A stretch of 64,000 nucleotides of DNA. Origin: Bacteroidetes oral taxon 274 str. F0058 (GTDB taxonomy: Bacteria; Bacteroidota; Bacteroidia; Bacteroidales; Paludibacteraceae). Below the pieces are notes generated by a model. It did no database searches. It saw only the letters and a list, made by a program, of their open reading frames with translations, and was not told where the DNA came from. The DNA lies in NCBI GenBank assembly GCA_000163695.1, contig GG774889.1, positions 1 through 64,000 on the forward strand, given 5' to 3'. Shown here piece after piece: positions 17,701 to 26,365 of the stretch. The translations under genes were made by a program, and so were the position numbers. Each line of letters begins with the position of its first letter. The stretch's first letter is position 1.

Positions 17701-19200
17701 ACCCGACCCTGCGGCGTTCTGCGGGAGTACTACGACATTACCGAACTGTACGCGAGCAATACCGAGCTTACCGTCAGCGGTAGCCATATATTGCCCGGGG
17801 AACTCGCCATTGGCGTCTACTACCTCTTTGTACTTGTCGGGGCGAAGGCTCTTGGCTACCCACGCCTCGTAATCTTGTTTGCTGATAAGCAAAGGGTTAC
17901 CTTTTTTCATAAACTCGGCTATTGCCCCTTCGGCATAAACACCAAGAACAGCACCCTGCTCCATTATCATTTTTTCGAATTCCTTATGATTGGAGGGCAG
18001 ATTGTCTACCTTATATCCTTCGGCTTTGAGGCGTTTGAGCAAGTTATACAGAGAAGGAGCCACCTCCATTTCTCCTGCACTCATCACGGCACCGTGTCCT
18101 GCTCCTTTGTAGTAATAGATAGCTACGCGTTTTTCGCTGTTCGGCTTAGTTTTCAGTGCCAGGTAGTTCTTTACCGTCTCGACAAACGTCTCTAACCTCT
18201 CGGGAACGGCAAACGAGTGCTGATAGCCTTCTTTGTCTTTGTACTGTGCAAACAGTGCAAAAGAGCGTATGCCGCCGTCTATCTCGGGCATAGCCACACT
18301 CTGCGAGAGGAATCCGCCCGACATACCCATAGGGTCGCTCTCCCACTCGTCTACAAGGCGTGTTACGGTAAGAGGCGTGATGAGGAGTATATTGCGTGCC
18401 TCGAGCCATTGTACCATATCGTCGCCCATACGCCCGTGAGGCAGGTTGATGACCATATCGGGATTTATCTCGGTGATATACTCTTGCAGCTTCCTGTATG
18501 CCGCTACTGGATAGACATTCATACCCGCTTTCTCGAGAGCCAATATCAAATCACGAGGGTCTACTATCTGTCCTGTAATCACTATCTTGGAAGCTCCCTC
18601 GTGCCAGAGGTTTTCTTTCTTGAGCCAAGATTCGTAGTCGGCTACCGAATTAAACTCCGGGTCGTCGGCTGAGTCGTCGTTGCCGAGATAGGGATGATAA
18701 ATGATGTCGAAAGTCTGTTCGACAGGAGGTTCGGGGTCGTAGACGGATACCTTTTTGCCATCGATGTACTTACGCACATAGTTTAGCAGACTGCGGTAAT
18801 TCTTTTTGCTGCCTCCGCCGATATATTTCTTTATTACGGATACTGTTGCCGTGTCGAGGTTACAAATATCATTATCGGGATTTGTAGCCATAGAGGTGTA
18901 TATAGGTATTCCCTTCTCGGCAATTTTACGGAGTTGAGCCCGCTGTTCTTCGACTATACGCAATCCCATTCCGTTGACAAATACCATATCGTAACCCGAG
19001 AGTTTACTTAGGTCTTCGATAGATACCTCTTTAACCTTAATCCACGAATTGTTGTTTAATTTGTGGTATTTGCCCAGTGCTGCAGCCTGATAATTGACAA
19101 AGGCTATTTTTGTGGGCGACACCCATTTACAATACCCGAAGATGGCTGCCGCAAGTACAACGGCAACGATAATTATCGATATATATAATTTCTTCCTCAT
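14725..19200 (-). CDS. hmuS: HmuS, membrane-anchored CobN/Mg-chelatase-like protein
   Basis: The 1,491-residue protein is a CobN/BchH-type large chelatase subunit. It has an N-terminal signal anchor (about 5-24), the family signature MHFGTHGSLEFTPHK near residue 540, a C-terminal membrane helix (about 1463-1485) and a short basic tail, so the body is periplasmic. HmuS proteins are thought to release iron from imported haem. Residues about 800-920 form a low-complexity insertion rich in Met, Pro, Lys, Gly and His (many MPK/MPH/NMP units) not seen in ordinary CobN. It lies 28 nt after hmuR. Confidence 0.88.
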   Translation of the reverse strand: MRKKLYISIIIVAVVLAAAIFGYCKWVSPTKIAFVNYQAAALGKYHKLNNNSWIKVKEVSIEDLSKLSGYDMVFVNGMGLRIVEEQRAQLRKIAEKGIPIYTSMATNPDNDICNLDTATVSVIKKYIGGGSKKNYRSLLNYVRKYIDGKKVSVYDPEPPVEQTFDIIYHPYLGNDDSADDPEFNSVADYESWLKKENLWHEGASKIVITGQIVDPRDLILALEKAGMNVYPVAAYRKLQEYITEINPDMVINLPHGRMGDDMVQWLEARNILLITPLTVTRLVDEWESDPMGMSGGFLSQSVAMPEIDGGIRSFALFAQYKDKEGYQHSFAVPERLETFVETVKNYLALKTKPNSEKRVAIYYYKGAGHGAVMSAGEMEVAPSLYNLLKRLKAEGYKVDNLPSNHKEFEKMIMEQGAVLGVYAEGAIAEFMKKGNPLLISKQDYEAWVAKSLRPDKYKEVVDANGEFPGQYMATADGKLGIARVQFGNVVVLPQNAAGSGNNAFKILHGTDAAPPHPYIASYLWTRYGFGADVLMHFGTHGSLEFTPHKQIALSSNDWPDRLVGPVPHVYIYTIGNVGEGIIAKRRSYAALTSYLTPPFLESNVRGLYRELTEALKIYNNDLEDYTAKQSKNKTSPKPSDKSVPAELQKASLAVKRYAVKLGIHRDLELDSVLSKPYTEQEIRRIENFAEEIATEKITGQLYTMGVPYEPARITSSVFAMATDPIAYSLWSLDKIKKRTSIDAAEDKALFTKQYLNPAREVVGKLLKQPSLATDEFICRTAKITADELRLAREYAEAGNRPRSMMAAMMGMSGSKKGNAMSNGMMTKGMTDGRKQGNMPHAMSKDMPKGQHPQNMPKQQPQSMGGTMPQSASHPVNMPKDMPKSGKSASAAKPQHPADMGKKAANAKGAGMPSNMMAAGGSMPEPKNYSKQDKQLFEAILEIERTVKNVGKYRQYLTESPEAEMRSNINALAGGYTSPSPGGDPIANPNSLPTGRNLYSINAEATPSEAAWDKGMKLANNTIRLYRERHNGEYPRKVAYTLWSGEFIETEGATIAQILYMLGVEPIRDAFGRVSDIRLIPSAELGRPRIDVVVQTSGQLRDLAASRLFLVNRAVEMAAEAKNDEYDNLVAKGVAEAQRTLLDNGLSPKEAKEIATYRVFGGLNGNYGTGIQGMVESGDRWEKESEIADTYINNMGAFYGSEKNWEQFRKFAFRAALTRTDVVIQPRQSNTWGALSLDHVYEFMGGINLAARNVTGKDPDAYLSDYRNRSNVRMQEVKEAIGVEARTTILNPTYIKEKMKGEASSAAVFAETVRNTYAWNVMKPAAIDNELWDEIYNVYVKDKFDLGVKEFFEKQNPATMQEITAVMLETVRKGYWKATDEQIRDIVAEHTRSVKQFSPSCSGFVCDNAKLKDFIASHTDPATAKDYKQSIAQAREVAVADKDAKNVVLQKDNADNPAVDESKTNSGAILLVMAIAIAVLLVTFVIIRKRKK

Positions 19201-19227
19201 ATAAATATTTTATTTTTTCTTGTTTTT

Positions 19228-21462
19228 TTAGATTCCTACCAATTCTGCAATATTAATAGATAGATTTGCAATCAGTTCCATACCTCGCGACAGAGCTGAA
19301 TAGGGGTCGTTAGATACGTTTTTGCTTATGTTGTTGAATAGATTGTCTATCCCGACATTGAGTCTGATACCGCGAGGGAATAAACAACCCATATTGAGTT
19401 TCCATATCATCTGCGGCTCGAAGTAGCTCATCACCAGCGACTTTTTACCCCCGACCACTACATTCGACCAATACGAGATACCGCTCAGCCATCTGCCGTT
19501 GAGACCACCCGTAATAAGAAATTTGCCGAACTTACGGTTGTAGTTTGCTCCCAAAACAACCGTATGCGGACGAATCATCGAGTAGCGGCGTCCGTCTATC
19601 GTCGCATCGTCGTTTACATACGAATAGGCTCCGCGTAAGGTTATATTAAACGGGAGGCGAACCTGCATATTCACGTCGGCACCGAACACCTTCGATATGC
19701 CGTCTGCATTTTTGTAGGTCTGGTCGGGGTATTGACCCGGTCCTTTGGATATGCTCGTATTGACTATCAGGTTTCTGTATTGTGTGTAATATCCCGATAC
19801 GGAGGTATTGAGCGAACCGACCGTGTACTCGGCAGATACAGAGAGTTGGTTGCTTGTCTCGGGTTTCAGGTTGGGGTTGCCGAGCAACATAAACATATCC
19901 TGATGATTCCATTCGGTATAGAGCTCTTTGAGCGACGGCGAACGGAACCCGCCGGCATATCCTCCGCGAAAAGCCAAATTGCCGAGCTTGTACATAGCAG
20001 ACAGTTTCGGACTCAAGTGCATTCCGTAACGAGAGTGTATATCCATACGCAATCCGCCAATGATACTCAAACGGTCTGTTATCTGGTAATCGTCCTGTGC
20101 GAAAAGTACATAGTTTTGCACATTGTGCGAGGTTGTGTCTTTGAAATGATGATGAAGAAGACTCTCGGCGTACGCCTCTGCTCCGATATTAAGATAATGA
20201 CGGTCGAGGAAAAACAGTTTGTAATTCAACTTGATGTTATTCTGAATATTATCGTAATTCCTTTGAATACGTTTCGTTATCGGGTAATAGTCTTCTTTAT
20301 AAAAACGGTCGTGATTGACGGAGGCTTCCAATATATTATTGTCGTCGAAGATGTACCTGACTTTACCATTGAAGGCAACACCCCAGAAGCGGTCGGTATG
20401 CTTCTCTTTTTCTCCGATGTCGAGGAAATCTCTTATCCTGTTGAAGTATCCGTTTACTTTTAATTCCGTACTAAGACGCTGTGTAAAGTCATATCCTATT
20501 TTTTGTTCGATAGACATATTCTCGTAGCCTCTGACCTTTACCGAGTCTTTTACCTTTACAATGGAGTCACGTCCGTCGGGCAACTTAAAAGTCAATGTAG
20601 CCTCTTCTCTGTCTCTTATTACATAAGGATTATGCTTGCTGTACACAGCCGAGGTAAGGGCGGAGAATTTCCTCAGACGCGTACCGAGCGACAAGGAGTA
20701 TTTTTGATCCCAAAATCGAGATAAGCGAGCCGATACATTGCCGACGAATGGACGATTAGCTTTTTTGGTAATGATATTGACGACGCCGCTCAGGGCATTA
20801 GACCCGTAGAGTGTAGACATTGCTCCCTTCACTATCTCGATTCGTTCGATATTGTCTATCCCTATCCGATTGAAGTCTATGGTCTCCGAAGCGCCTTCGC
20901 CCGCAATACGCTCTCCATCGATAAGGAACAGCAGATAACGTCCGTACATTCCCTGAAAAGACATCGCAGGCAGACCAGAGCCGTGTGCCCGCCCGAACTG
21001 CAAACCGGGCAACTCGTACTCGAGCAGACTTTTGAAGTCCTGCGGGTCTACTCGCTTTATCTGTTCGGCTGTGATGACACGTGTTATCACAGGCACGTCT
21101 TTGAGCATCTTCTCCGACTGCGTACTGGTAACCACCACTTCCGACAGGTCGTTTTCGGACATATCGAGCGTAATATCGAGATTGAGGTTTTCGGTTACGT
21201 CTATTTCGAGCGTCTTGGTCTTGTAGTTCTGATGCGATACCCGCAGACGGTAGCTACCGCTGTTGAGTTTCAGATTAAACGTTCCTCCCACACCGGTCGA
21301 TATAGTAACATTGGTACCAACCACAGCTACCTGTGCATAAGCAACGGGCTCTTCATTGACATCTTTTACTGTGCCCGCAACAATATATTTTTTCACTTCC
21401 GCATCTGCATAAACAACAATGTTGCAGAGCATTAGCAATGCAATTAATATATATTTTTTCAT
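19228..21462 (-). CDS. hmuR: HmuR-type TonB-dependent haem receptor
   Basis: The 744-residue protein has a signal peptide (about 1-19), a carboxypeptidase-regulatory-like domain (about 27-105), a TonB plug with RVDPQDFKSLLEYELPGLQF and IEIVKGAMSTLYGSNALSGV (about 115-235), and a 22-strand barrel. The haem-receptor boxes are present: GGFRSPSLKELY (FRAP box) and GNPNLKPETS (NPNL box) at about 500-540, with a His (EWNHQD) between them. It imports haem across the outer membrane using TonB. It is the promoter-proximal gene of the hmu operon. Confidence 0.9.
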   Translation of the reverse strand: MKKYILIALLMLCNIVVYADAEVKKYIVAGTVKDVNEEPVAYAQVAVVGTNVTISTGVGGTFNLKLNSGSYRLRVSHQNYKTKTLEIDVTENLNLDITLDMSENDLSEVVVTSTQSEKMLKDVPVITRVITAEQIKRVDPQDFKSLLEYELPGLQFGRAHGSGLPAMSFQGMYGRYLLFLIDGERIAGEGASETIDFNRIGIDNIERIEIVKGAMSTLYGSNALSGVVNIITKKANRPFVGNVSARLSRFWDQKYSLSLGTRLRKFSALTSAVYSKHNPYVIRDREEATLTFKLPDGRDSIVKVKDSVKVRGYENMSIEQKIGYDFTQRLSTELKVNGYFNRIRDFLDIGEKEKHTDRFWGVAFNGKVRYIFDDNNILEASVNHDRFYKEDYYPITKRIQRNYDNIQNNIKLNYKLFFLDRHYLNIGAEAYAESLLHHHFKDTTSHNVQNYVLFAQDDYQITDRLSIIGGLRMDIHSRYGMHLSPKLSAMYKLGNLAFRGGYAGGFRSPSLKELYTEWNHQDMFMLLGNPNLKPETSNQLSVSAEYTVGSLNTSVSGYYTQYRNLIVNTSISKGPGQYPDQTYKNADGISKVFGADVNMQVRLPFNITLRGAYSYVNDDATIDGRRYSMIRPHTVVLGANYNRKFGKFLITGGLNGRWLSGISYWSNVVVGGKKSLVMSYFEPQMIWKLNMGCLFPRGIRLNVGIDNLFNNISKNVSNDPYSALSRGMELIANLSINIAELVGI

Positions 21463-21489
21463 TTATCTATTTTGATTTGTAATGTTTTG

Positions 21490-21521
21490 CAAAGTTCGTC
21501 AGTTTGACATATATGGGCAAT
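21490..21521 (-). promoter_or_regulatory. promoter of the hmu operon
   Basis: On the minus strand ATTG (21518-21521), 20 nt and GAACTTTG (21490-21497) fit the Bacteroidetes promoter with two mismatches, leaving a leader of only about 20 nt before hmuR. No clear Fur palindrome was found by eye. The remaining 21522-21764 is A+T-rich and holds no recognised gene. Confidence 0.5.
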
Positions 21522-21764
21522 ACTCACTTTTAGGTATTTTTATACTGTTTTTGTATGCGATATGGTAGATTAACGAACAGTGTCTATTCTCATTTAAACA
21601 CACATAACCAACCTATTAAACACAAATGTAGGTACAATAACATCTTGAATGTTTTTTATTAAAAATTTTTACGCTCAGTATTTTCAGATGCAGAAACCGT
21701 TTTTACTCTTCGAACGAATAATGATTTTGATTCCCACAGGGTATTATACTTTAACTTTAATAAA

Positions 21765-21796
21765 ATTGCAGAAGTCGAAATTTATGCCTACTTTTG
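21765..21796 (+). promoter_or_regulatory. promoter of the phosphatase gene
   Basis: ATTG (21765-21768), a 20-nt spacer and TACTTTTG (21789-21796) match the Bacteroidetes promoter with one mismatch; the start codon at 21864 follows after about 60 nt. Confidence 0.6.
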
Positions 21797-21863
21797 TCCC
21801 GAAAAATTTTAGGGAGAACCAATCTCGACTTACTTAAAAACACGTTTTAATACCCACAACCGT

Positions 21864-22529
21864 ATGGAAATACCAAAATATAAACTTGTTATATTCGACC
21901 TCGACGGCACACTGATAGACTCTGTCGGCGACCTTGCCTTGGCAACCAACTACGCTCTGGAGCGATTCGGACTGCCACAACACACGGTAGACCAATATCG
22001 CTTTTTCGTCGGCAATGGCGTCAATTTATTGTTGTACAGAGCATTACCCGCAGAGCATAAGACCGACGAATGGGTACAGAAGATGCGACAAGTGATGATG
22101 CCCTACTACTTGGAGCACTGTATGGACAAAACCGCACCGTACGCAGGTATCGCCGAATTGCTCGGCAAGATAAGTAAGGCAGGCATCGCCATAGCCGTAG
22201 CTTCGAACAAATTCCAGTCGGCTACGACCCCGATGGTCAAACACTACTTCCCCGATACGCCTTTCGTAGCGGTACTCGGACAACGAGACGGCATACCGAC
22301 CAAACCCGACCCGTCGATAGTAGAAGACATACTGAAAATAAGCGGCATAGACAAAAACGATGTTCTATACGTAGGCGACTCGGCGGTGGATATGCAGACG
22401 GCAAGAAACGCCGGAGTTGCAGCGGTAGGGGTTACTTGGGGCTTCCGCCCACGCACCGAACTGGAAGCCAAGAGCCCACGATTTATAGTCGATAACGTCG
22501 ACGAACTCGGCAAACTGATTTTTGGATAA
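21864..22529 (+). CDS. gph: HAD-family phosphoglycolate phosphatase-like hydrolase
   Basis: The 221-residue protein has the HAD motifs in order: VIFDLDGTLIDS at residue 9 (nucleophile and acid Asp), VASNKFQ near 113 (Ser/Asn), the Lys in PTKPDPSI near 150 and YVGDSAVDMQTARNAG near 172 (Mg-binding Asp). A small alpha-helical cap lies between motifs I and II. This is the pattern of Gph, which removes 2-phosphoglycolate formed during DNA repair, although pyrophosphatases of similar sequence exist. Confidence 0.82.
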   Translation: MEIPKYKLVIFDLDGTLIDSVGDLALATNYALERFGLPQHTVDQYRFFVGNGVNLLLYRALPAEHKTDEWVQKMRQVMMPYYLEHCMDKTAPYAGIAELLGKISKAGIAIAVASNKFQSATTPMVKHYFPDTPFVAVLGQRDGIPTKPDPSIVEDILKISGIDKNDVLYVGDSAVDMQTARNAGVAAVGVTWGFRPRTELEAKSPRFIVDNVDELGKLIFG

Positions 22530-22589
22530 AAGAGCCCCAAAGCAGATGACTCTCCTATTTTTTTTCGACTCAAATTATTCAACGATAAG

Positions 22590-23669
22590 ATGTTATTCGT
22601 CTCCCTCGCAATAGTCTCCATTTATGCAGTATTTATCCTCACTTGCCTTGTAGGATGGCTTCGTAACAGGTCTTTCACCGGCAATAGCGTGCAAAAGACA
22701 GATATAACACTGTCTTTGATAGTATGTTGTAAGAACGAAGAGAAGCGCCTGTCGGGCTTATTGGCGTCTATCGAAGGACAAATCGAAGCAATCGATGAGG
22801 TTGTATTTGCCTCCGACCATTCGACCGATTCAACGGAGAGTATCCTGAACGCCTTTGCACGACAGTACTCTAATATAACCGTTTTTGCCACAGAGGACAA
22901 CGGCAAAAAAAACGCACTCCGAGAGGCTATTGCCAAAACCAACAGCGACTATATCCTATGTACCGACGCCGATTGTATACTGCCCGACGGTTACTTGAAC
23001 AGGGTAAAACAATTCTTATCGTCGCGCCTGCCCGACCTTATGATAGGAGCAGTAAAATACACCGACGACGGCAGCACATTCGGCAGACTGCAAGCTCTCG
23101 ACTTTGCCTCGCTGGCAGCAACCACCGCAGGAGCAGCATTGGCGGGCTGCCCGATAATGTGCAACGGAGCCAACCTCGCGTTCGGCAGAGACGTATGGGA
23201 AAAAGCCAAAGGCGACCTCGTAGACGACGAGCGGTCGGGCGACGATATGTTTCTAATGCATTCCATCAAAAAAAGCGGCGGTACGATATCGTTCCTAAAA
23301 AGCCCGGAGGCTTTCGTAGAGACTGCCCCTGCGAGAACCCTTGCCGACTTTTTGGAACAACGCAAGCGGTGGGCGTCGAAGAGCCGACACTATACCGACC
23401 CGCAAACTATCGCAGTAGCAATATTGGTGGCGTTGGTAAACGTCTCGGTGATAATATCGATAGCAGCTGCCTTCTGCGACGTGCGTTTTTTATTGGTATT
23501 CGTTCTGAAATTGATAATAGACTGTTGCCTGCTGATACCTTTTTTGTTTTTTTCCCGCCAACGACATCTGGTGAAGTTTATCCTGCCTCTATCCATAATC
23601 TACCCTTTCTACACAATACTGACGGTCATATTGAGTACCTGCGGCAGATACCGGTGGAAAGAGCAATGA
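22590..23669 (+). CDS. membrane-bound family 2 glycosyltransferase
   Basis: The 359-residue protein has an N-terminal helix (about 3-23), a GT-A domain with LSLIVCCKNEEKRL at about 42, the TDADCIL (DxD) motif near 117 and DDERSGDDMFLMHSI near 213 with QRKRWASKSRHY near 262 (the Q-x-x-R-W element), then two or three C-terminal helices. The closest general pattern is the processive or lipid-linked GT2 group. Substrate unknown. It lies 60 nt after gph and 56 nt before an acyltransferase. Confidence 0.8.
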   Translation: MLFVSLAIVSIYAVFILTCLVGWLRNRSFTGNSVQKTDITLSLIVCCKNEEKRLSGLLASIEGQIEAIDEVVFASDHSTDSTESILNAFARQYSNITVFATEDNGKKNALREAIAKTNSDYILCTDADCILPDGYLNRVKQFLSSRLPDLMIGAVKYTDDGSTFGRLQALDFASLAATTAGAALAGCPIMCNGANLAFGRDVWEKAKGDLVDDERSGDDMFLMHSIKKSGGTISFLKSPEAFVETAPARTLADFLEQRKRWASKSRHYTDPQTIAVAILVALVNVSVIISIAAAFCDVRFLLVFVLKLIIDCCLLIPFLFFSRQRHLVKFILPLSIIYPFYTILTVILSTCGRYRWKEQ

Positions 23670-23725
23670 AAACACTGTAATAACAAACGATTAGCAGGAA
23701 ATATTAACAATAAATTCCACACAAA

Positions 23726-24787
23726 ATGCGAATAGAACAACTGACTTTTACAAGATTTCTGGCTGCCATACCGATAGTATTGTTTCATTATAGCAGAGAA
23801 ATTTTCCCGTTCAACACTCCGGCACTTAACTTCTTGGTAGTAAATGCCAATATGGGTGTCAGTTATTTTTTCATTCTTTCGGGGTTTGTTATGGCTATTG
23901 CCTACGGCAACCGACAGAGTATCGACTTTGGTGACTTTGTAAAACGGCGTTTTGCAAGGATTTATCCCGTACATTTTTTGGCAATAATATTGCTGTTGGT
24001 ATGCTTTGTTGCAAGAAATTCGCCTTGCTCCGACTATCGGGGATTACTGCTAAATCTTACCCTGCTGCAAAGTTGGGTGCCGGGGTTCGCTCTGTCATTC
24101 AATGTACCTGCTTGGTCGCTATCGACAGAGATGTTTTTCTACCTGTCGTTCCCATTTATTTTCAACCGCCTGTATCGTATCGAAGGCAACCGTAAATACC
24201 TGATATACATTACAATATTTTTCTTCATCATTGCTCAGATATTACTGCATATTGCCATCAAGCCAACTCCTCTGGGCGAGGCTTCGACGCAATTCTTAGG
24301 TTTTGCTATGTATTCGCCAATAACGCATATAAACGAATTTCTCATAGGCAATATAGCAGGTTTCTTTTTCGTCGAAAAAAAGATAAAAACACGCAACTAC
24401 GATTTACCGATAATAGGACTTCTCGTTTTGTTGATATTGACATTCAAATACAACACCTTCTTTATACTTCACAATGGTCTGTTGGCTTTTATATTCGTTC
24501 CATTCATACTATTATTATCTGCAAACAACGGATTTATCTCCAAGTTTGCCAATATGAAAATCCCCGTGTTTCTGGGCGAAATAAGTTACAGTATCTATAT
24601 CTTGCAATATGCGTTTGTTACACTGTGGGGCGAAAATTCGGTCAGAACCAATGCTACGTTTTTTTATCCGTATCTAATATCGCTAATCATTGTGGCAGCT
24701 CTTAGCTTCAAATACATAGAGACACCGCTGAGAACCATAATTACCAATATGGATATAAAGCAACTATTTTCCCGAAAAAAGTTTTAA
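23726..24787 (+). CDS. acyltransferase family 3 (OafA/NodX-like)
   Basis: The 353-residue protein has about ten membrane helices. It opens with RIEQLTFTRFLAAIPIVLFHY, the conserved start with the catalytic His, and has VPAWSLSTEMFFYLSFPF near 128 with the second conserved region. Members O-acetylate or otherwise acylate surface glycans. It is the last chromosomal-type gene before the Rhs cassette array, whose A+T-rich DNA begins immediately after its stop codon. Confidence 0.85.
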   Translation: MRIEQLTFTRFLAAIPIVLFHYSREIFPFNTPALNFLVVNANMGVSYFFILSGFVMAIAYGNRQSIDFGDFVKRRFARIYPVHFLAIILLLVCFVARNSPCSDYRGLLLNLTLLQSWVPGFALSFNVPAWSLSTEMFFYLSFPFIFNRLYRIEGNRKYLIYITIFFFIIAQILLHIAIKPTPLGEASTQFLGFAMYSPITHINEFLIGNIAGFFFVEKKIKTRNYDLPIIGLLVLLILTFKYNTFFILHNGLLAFIFVPFILLLSANNGFISKFANMKIPVFLGEISYSIYILQYAFVTLWGENSVRTNATFFYPYLISLIIVAALSFKYIETPLRTIITNMDIKQLFSRKKF

Positions 24788-24808
24788 CCCCCCAAAGGAT
24801 GTGGCTAA

Positions 24809-24913
24809 TATGAAGGCAATCTGCTTTTTGAAGGTGCCGATGCACCTCAATTAAGTTTAGAGGACAAAATCCAAAAGTTTTTAATAGACAACCCTTTAAT
24901 GAACTTATTTTGA
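24809..24913 (+). pseudogene. C-terminal remnant of an unknown toxin tip
   Basis: A 34-codon open stretch with no start, beginning after a TAA at 24806, ending QKFLIDNPLMNLF. The reading frame just upstream (DVAN, in another frame) suggests a small indel. It ends 5 nt before an immunity-type gene, the position of a toxin C terminus. Family not recognised. Confidence 0.45.
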
Positions 24914-24918
24914 GCAAT

Positions 24919-25236
24919 ATGGAGAAAATCATAAATGATTTAAATAGTTTAATTCCCTTACTGAAAACAGAACTTCAGAGAGAAGGAAGTCTCTTTCCTG
25001 TTTATCAATTGAAACGTACTTTGCTTGTTCTTTCGTCTATACGTAATGATATTATATCTAAATCGTATGACAAGAACTTATTGCAAGATTTGGACGCCAT
25101 AGAACATTGGTCAATAGACTCTTGGCCTTGGGATAGTTTGATTACAAAAAAAACTTGGTCTATCATTGAAGAATATAATAAAATCAAAAAAATAACTGTC
25201 CTTGCAAAACAACGCACAATGAAACACCATCGGTAA
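24919..25236 (+). CDS. putative immunity protein, 105 residues
   Basis: The start is the ATG at 24919, 5 nt after the stop of the toxin remnant. The protein is small, soluble and helical, with Trp-rich EHWSIDSWPWDSLITKK in the middle and no signal peptide. It matches no family I can name. Its role is inferred from position, directly behind a toxin tail and before a terminator at 25309. Confidence 0.55.
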   Translation: MEKIINDLNSLIPLLKTELQREGSLFPVYQLKRTLLVLSSIRNDIISKSYDKNLLQDLDAIEHWSIDSWPWDSLITKKTWSIIEEYNKIKKITVLAKQRTMKHHR

Positions 25237-25308
25237 TACTCTAAATTAGCAGTTCCGATTGTAAGAATCAAGTAACCAACCACATACTTTTTTTTAAAGT
25301 GCAAGTAT

Positions 25309-25345
25309 AAAGGCAGGGATATTTTCCTTGCCTTTCGCTGTTTTT
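25309..25345 (+). terminator. array terminator, copy 1
   Basis: AAAGGCAGGG and CCTTGCCTTT (25309-25335) form a 10-bp stem with one G-U pair around a 7-nt loop, followed by GCTGTTTTT. The same hairpin recurs at 34980, 35695 and 42467. In copies 1-3 it is followed within about 60 nt by the same Rhs core sequence. Confidence 0.75.
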
Positions 25346-25369
25346 GCTCCTAAATCCAACAGAAAATAA

Positions 25370-25960
25370 GCTGACGAGAAAGTCTCGGAGCTTTATGCTT
25401 CGGAGTGGGAGTTTGACGTCTACAGAAAAATTCGTACCTTCGCAGGACGTTCTTTGAATGATTGTCCGTTCCGCTATCAAGGGCAGTATGAGGATGAGGA
25501 GACGGGATTGTACTACAATCGGTTCAGGTATTACGACCCGAATACAGGTGGGTATATAAGTCGAGATCCGATAAGGCTGGAAGGTGAAAATCCTACGTTG
25601 TATGGGTATGTGTCTGATACAAACATGTGGGTGGATATTCTGGGATTGGATGTTATTCGACTACGCCATTATACGAGCAATAAAGGGCTTCAAGGCATTG
25701 AAGAGTCGATGACCATCAAGGCAGGTGACCAAAACGCAGTCTTTGCAGTAAAGGCTAAGGGAAAACCATTTAGTATGGCTGATGCTGCTAAGAAATATAA
25801 AATTTCAACTCCCAATCATACGAGAAATTATATTGATTTTGATATAGATGACAGTCGTATTGAATTTAGAAAAAATGATTTGGGCGTTGAAGAATATAAA
25901 ATTAAGAGAGACGTTGAATTAGACCATAAAACAACAAAATTTGTAAAACGCTGTAGATAA
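25370..25960 (+). CDS. Rhs core fragment with ADP-ribosyltransferase-like (HYD1) toxin tip
   Basis: Open from after a TAA at 25367 but without an ATG near the core. The core (FDVYRKIRTFAGRSLNDC, then PFRYQGQYEDEETGLYYN and RYYDPNTGGYISRDP) runs to DILGLD, and the tip of about 105 residues follows. The tip begins VIRLRHYTSNKGLQGIEES, the H-Y-T/S start of the HYD1 type ADP-ribosyltransferase toxins. The frame is intact through the stop. The stop TAA overlaps the ATG of the next gene as TAATG. It is probably silent unless recombined onto an expressed rhs gene. Confidence 0.65.
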   Translation, partial: ADEKVSELYASEWEFDVYRKIRTFAGRSLNDCPFRYQGQYEDEETGLYYNRFRYYDPNTGGYISRDPIRLEGENPTLYGYVSDTNMWVDILGLDVIRLRHYTSNKGLQGIEESMTIKAGDQNAVFAVKAKGKPFSMADAAKKYKISTPNHTRNYIDFDIDDSRIEFRKNDLGVEEYKIKRDVELDHKTTKFVKRCR

Positions 25961-26271
25961 TGGGAATAATAGTATTAAATCAGCATGAGTATCAGGAAAT
26001 ATTTCGCATTCTTAATGTCACAATAGGCTATATAGACAAGATCGCATCTGGTTTTTATGGGACAGAAGAAACTGCTTTAGCTCTATTACTGGGATTTAAA
26101 GAGAACAAAACATTAGATCAATTATCCCAGATTAGATATATTCTTCAGATTGCTATGGAAAAGCAATTATCAAACCAAGAGTATGATGAAATTATAGAAA
26201 AAGAAGTGGAAATATGGAAACCTCCTTATGATAGTTCTAAGGAGGAGTTGTTAGATATGATAAGAGAGTAG
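25960..26271 (+). CDS. putative immunity protein, 103 residues
   Basis: The start overlaps the toxin stop by 1 nt (TAATG). The product is acidic, helical and cytosolic with no recognised family. Coupling to the HYD1-like toxin makes it the expected cognate immunity protein. Confidence 0.6.
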   Translation: MGIIVLNQHEYQEIFRILNVTIGYIDKIASGFYGTEETALALLLGFKENKTLDQLSQIRYILQIAMEKQLSNQEYDEIIEKEVEIWKPPYDSSKEELLDMIRE

Positions 26272-26365
26272 GTCTTGATAAATGCATAGAATGGATTCGG
26301 TAACAAATCAGAACCACTACAACAGACGATTTATTACGCCAATGGGTCTGTCTTAGGACAAATAA

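Noticed and set aside
17209..18195. 328-codon open frame on the plus strand inside hmuS
   Set aside because: Antisense to a well-supported CobN-like gene; no recognisable protein features.
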